Shown one piece after another: positions 61,261 through 64,000 of a stretch of 64,000 nt of DNA. Position 1 is the stretch's first letter. Every line of letters starts with the position of its first letter. Made by a program: the position numbers and the translations under genes. Where the stretch lies: positions 57,598 through 121,597 of the forward strand of contig CAYSJM010000002.1 in NCBI GenBank assembly GCA_964431385.1, read 5' to 3'. The DNA is from UTCHB3 sp964431385. Its GTDB lineage: Bacteria; Bacteroidota; Ignavibacteria; Ignavibacteriales; Ignavibacteriaceae. The notes below the pieces were generated by a model that searched no databases, had not been told where the DNA came from, and was given only the letters and a program-made list of their open reading frames with translations.

Positions 61261-61626
61261 ATGAAAATCTTTAAAGCCGGTGAAGTGATTACCCGGGAAG
61301 GTGCTAACGATAAAGAACTTTTCATTCTAATTAATGGTAAAATCGGCGTGTTCAAGGCAGATGTAAAAGTCGCAGAGTTTTCCGAAAAAGGGATGGTTAT
61401 CGGTGAGATGAGCATTATTATGGATGGAACCAGAACAGCCACACTTATTGCTGAAGAAGAATCTGTAGTTTTAAATCTTAATTTGCCATTGGACAAGTTG
61501 ATTGAGAAGTATCCTGATCTTGTTAAGAAGATGCTTATAAATCTTGCCGAGAGATTGCAAGTGTTAACTAATGAGTATTATTGCCTTGCTAAAGGAATCA
61601 CTACCGATCAGTTGGACAACGAATAG
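61261..61626 (+). CDS. Stand-alone cyclic-nucleotide-binding-domain protein
   Basis: A 121-aa protein that is a single cNMP-binding domain: MKIFKAGEVITREGANDKEL, ILINGKIGVFKA, and the phosphate cassette position IGEMSIIMDGTRTATLIA with the conserved Gly-Glu and Arg. No helix-turn-helix follows, so it is not a CRP-type transcription factor; it could sense a nucleotide and act on a partner. Whether it binds cAMP, cGMP or none is not known. RBS AAAGGAA. It lies 10 bp after prfB. Confidence 0.85.
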   Translation: MKIFKAGEVITREGANDKELFILINGKIGVFKADVKVAEFSEKGMVIGEMSIIMDGTRTATLIAEEESVVLNLNLPLDKLIEKYPDLVKKMLINLAERLQVLTNEYYCLAKGITTDQLDNE

Positions 61627-61638
61627 CTAAAAATTAAA

Positions 61639-61665
61639 GAGGCTGTACTTTTTAGGAACAGCCTC
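61639..61665. terminator. Terminator between convergent genes
   Basis: GAGGCTGT (61639-61646) pairs with ACAGCCTC (61658-61665), 11-base loop. The T run after it is short on the plus strand, so it may be a weak bidirectional terminator. Confidence 0.65.
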
Positions 61666-61688
61666 GTTGATTTTACAAACTATCAAAA

Positions 61689-63668
61689 CTACTGAGGTGC
61701 ATCAGCTGTATATTTTGAATGGAGTTCAGGATTCTGTTCAATCAGGTCATCGATATTACTGATACTTGCAATTCGTTCTGCAAGCGATTTACCATCCAAT
61801 TTGTGATACTGTAATACCTCGAGTGGTGTGCCACATTCCGGGTATTCATCAAGCCCAAGCTTGACAAATGTTCTTGACCCAAGATCGTGTCCACCGACAA
61901 GAGCGTTTAACAACCTGTCTCCGAGTCCACCAAAATTTGAATGATCTTCAAGAACAAAAATCTTGTTATGATCTTCAACAAGGTGTCCTACCCACTCTAC
62001 ATCAACTTTATTCAACCAGGGCATATTCACAACCTGGAGATCAAATTCAATTTTCCTAAGATAAGATGCTGCAACGAGTGCTTCATGCAATAAAACCGGA
62101 CCATATGCAAAGATGATGGCATCTGTACCGTGAGTAAGAGAAACACCTCTTCCTTTGGTCAGTTTGTAATTTTCAGGAAGTTTGATAACTTCGGGTGAAG
62201 GTCCGATATTTAATCTTATTACACTTACTTCATCGTCAGAATTTATGCAATATTCAGTAACCAGTTTTGTTTCAAGTGCATTACATGGTTGCAGAATGGT
62301 TGCGTTTGGAAGAGCCCCCAAAAGTGAAATATCCCTTACACTTTGATGCGACTTTCCGGGTCCGGCAGGAATCATACCGGAGAAATGACAAGTGTAGATT
62401 ATTTTTTTATGCTCTGTTGAATTGTTGTAAATCTGTTCATTAGCCCGGGCGGCAAGAAAGCTTCCAAAAGTATTTACGATGGGTATAAGTCCCATTCTTG
62501 CAATTCCACCAGCCATAGAAACCATATCCTGTTCAGCAATTCCATTTTCTATAAATCTGTCAGGGTATGTATTCTCAAATTTTCGAAGTTTGCAATCGGC
62601 AGAGAGGTCACCATCCAGAACTACAAATCTATCATTTGTCTTTGCGAGTTCGACAAGGGCTTCACCGTAGGCATCAGTAACAAATTCTTTTGAAGATTTA
62701 GAGGAGACAGAGGCTACGAGATCGATGGAAGGCAATTCAATCGGGTCGAGACCAAGTTCTGAAGCTCTTTCCTGAATTCTTACCTTTAATTCGTTGAATC
62801 CCGTCCTGAAAGTATCGTCATCGGGTGCCCCGGAATGCCATTTATAGAATGAATTTCCTGTTTGCGGATCGAGAACCGGAGTTTCCATGAAGGAAATTCC
62901 TCTTCCTTTTATTGTGTCAGCGATTATCAGTTTAGGTTTATCGGTTATCCCGTCAAGTTTGAGTAGCGTTTCATGGAGAGCATTAAAATCATGACCGTTT
63001 ATTTTTTCAACATGCCATCCAAAAGCTGATACCTTTTCAGTTAGATCCTCAATATTATTGACATCTTTCACTAACATATCGGTTTGATATTTGTTGTGGT
63101 CGATGATGGCAGTAACATTATTCACTTTTTGATGTGCAGTCGATTGTAAAGACTCGAATATTTGACCTTCTTGAAATTCACCGTCACCTGTGAGTACAAA
63201 AACTTTCCCTTTCGAACCTTTATATGATTTAGCCCACGCCATTCCTTTTGCCTTTGAGATACCCATCCCCAGAGAGCCGGTAGAAGCTTCCACACCCGGA
63301 ATCCGCACTTCGGGATGACCATCGAGTCCGTTCAGTCTTCTTAAGAGTAATGCTTTTTCCTCAGAGACTACACCAAGGGCATAGAGCAGTGAGTAAAAAC
63401 CGGGTACATCGTGACCTTTTGAGGAGAAATAGATATCTCTATCTGGGGAATCAAACCCTTCTTCAAGAACATTCAATTTTTTAAGATAGAGATAAGTAAT
63501 AATATCCGCAGCTGAAAAACTGCTCCCGAGGTGTCCACTTCCGGCTTTTTTAACCATAATAAAAGTATTTAATCTACACATATCTGCAAAAAGTTGCAAA
63601 TCTTTGAAATCGCTCCGGTTAAGCTCCCTGACCCGGTCAAATTCCTGCTTCGGAATCAAACTGAACAT
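61689..63668 (-). CDS. tkt: Transketolase
   Basis: A 659-aa thiamine-diphosphate enzyme of the pentose phosphate pathway and sugar rearrangement. N-terminal TPP half: AGSGHLGSSFSAADI, SSKGHDVPGFYS, TGDGEFQEGQIFESL with the metal-binding GDGE motif. The central pyrimidine domain has ENGIAEQDMVSMAGG with the catalytic Glu, and the C-terminal domain starts near EVSVIRLNIG. Both halves are in one chain, unlike split transketolases of some bacteria. It is monocistronic. DXS, a relative, differs in domain layout, so transketolase is favoured. Confidence 0.93.
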   Translation of the reverse strand: MFSLIPKQEFDRVRELNRSDFKDLQLFADMCRLNTFIMVKKAGSGHLGSSFSAADIITYLYLKKLNVLEEGFDSPDRDIYFSSKGHDVPGFYSLLYALGVVSEEKALLLRRLNGLDGHPEVRIPGVEASTGSLGMGISKAKGMAWAKSYKGSKGKVFVLTGDGEFQEGQIFESLQSTAHQKVNNVTAIIDHNKYQTDMLVKDVNNIEDLTEKVSAFGWHVEKINGHDFNALHETLLKLDGITDKPKLIIADTIKGRGISFMETPVLDPQTGNSFYKWHSGAPDDDTFRTGFNELKVRIQERASELGLDPIELPSIDLVASVSSKSSKEFVTDAYGEALVELAKTNDRFVVLDGDLSADCKLRKFENTYPDRFIENGIAEQDMVSMAGGIARMGLIPIVNTFGSFLAARANEQIYNNSTEHKKIIYTCHFSGMIPAGPGKSHQSVRDISLLGALPNATILQPCNALETKLVTEYCINSDDEVSVIRLNIGPSPEVIKLPENYKLTKGRGVSLTHGTDAIIFAYGPVLLHEALVAASYLRKIEFDLQVVNMPWLNKVDVEWVGHLVEDHNKIFVLEDHSNFGGLGDRLLNALVGGHDLGSRTFVKLGLDEYPECGTPLEVLQYHKLDGKSLAERIASISNIDDLIEQNPELHSKYTADAPQ

Positions 63669-63857
63669 TTATTCTCCATTAAAAATTATTGTGCTGGTGT
63701 TTCTGTCAATTATTAAAATAATTACTGATTTAAATTTAAAGAAATAAACTCAATTAAATAGGTCTGTTTACTTTAAGTGAGTGTTAAGATTAAAAAATTC
63801 GGAACTTATATTCCACGCAAAAGTATAAGCACTAAGAAACAACAAAAGGAAAAGCAG

Positions 63858-64000
63858 ATGAAAAAGTTACTAACCGGTTTTTTGGTATTTCTCATTTTAA
63901 CAACAGCCATACTTCCAAACGCCGTTGATAAAAAGAAAAATGTTAAAAAGATAAACCTGGCAATTCTCCTTGACACCAGCAACAGCATGGATGGATTAAT
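63858..64000 (+). CDS. VWA-domain protein, N-terminus only (continues past window)
   Basis: 47 residues are visible: signal peptide MKKLLTGFLVFLILTTAILP, then NLAILLDTSNSMDGLI, which is the first strand and MIDAS (DTSNS) of a von Willebrand A domain. AAAGGAAA precedes the ATG. A secreted or periplasmic VWA protein is expected; the rest lies outside the window. It is divergent from tkt with a 189-bp gap. Confidence 0.8.
   Translation, partial: MKKLLTGFLVFLILTTAILPNAVDKKKNVKKINLAILLDTSNSMDGL

Overview
The window looks like a chromosomal contig from an uncultured or draft-assembled Ignavibacteria-type member of the Bacteroidota/Chlorobi group. The evidence is as follows. Two secreted proteins end in the PNPFNP-type Por/type IX secretion sorting domain. 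Promoters follow the Bacteroidota pattern (TTG/TTTG, about 19-21 bp, TAnnTTTG). LpxD, BamA and OmpH/Skp genes show a Gram-negative envelope. The DNA is AT-rich, and no insertion sequence, phage or CRISPR array is visible. A run of exactly 100 N (23093-23192) is an assembly gap inside hutH.

Layout. 1-4.6 kb: argS 3' end, comF-like, a membrane VWA protein and surE. 4.6-6.1 kb: lexA with a double operator inside its promoter and two small cotranscribed genes (a WYL-like mini-protein and a nuclease-fold-like protein). 6.2-11.7 kb: an envelope operon uppS-bamA-ompH-ompH-lpxD. 11.7-15.1 kb (minus): truA, queD, queE, an esterase with a starch-binding-like domain, and a lipoprotein. 15.4-24.7 kb: tRNA-His, two PLP enzymes of the D-cysteine desulfhydrase/ACC deaminase type, a serine hydrolase, a T9SS cargo protein, hemolysin III, hisS and hutH. 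24.7-33 kb: an S9 peptidase, ybaK, an SGNH-like protein with lost catalytic residues, a lipoprotein and a large T9SS cargo protein. 33.2-37 kb: an unknown 384-aa protein and a ChlI-type AAA+/VWA pair. 37.1-39.3 kb: clpP, trigger factor with a His-rich tail, and tRNA-Leu. 39.5-51.4 kb: a tightly packed seven-gene minus-strand block running from a PP2C phosphatase to a PLP dehydratase. 51.7-63.7 kb: a DUF5916 protein, topA, tRNA-Gly, tRNA-Cys, pcm, miaA, an AtuA-like pair, prfB with a frameshift site, a cNMP-binding protein and transketolase. A VWA gene starts at the right edge.

Three things stand out. (1) The 12-kb block at 39.5-51.4 kb joins two CPA2-like membrane proteins with MscS, KtrB and KtrA. 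Both CPA2-like proteins have Lys at the usual Asp-Asp ion site, and one is fused to a long helical region, a P-loop ATPase and a possible winged helix (1498 aa). It reads as an ion/turgor-sensing module rather than a plain antiporter operon. (2) tRNA-His has no encoded G-1 and carries U72 and A73, and the nearby HisRS has the divergent motif 2 seen in the Caulobacter-type pair, so histidine identity here appears non-canonical. (3) The prfB programmed frameshift site uses UAA instead of the usual UGA.

All calls come from reading the sequence and from knowledge of protein families. No database search was run.
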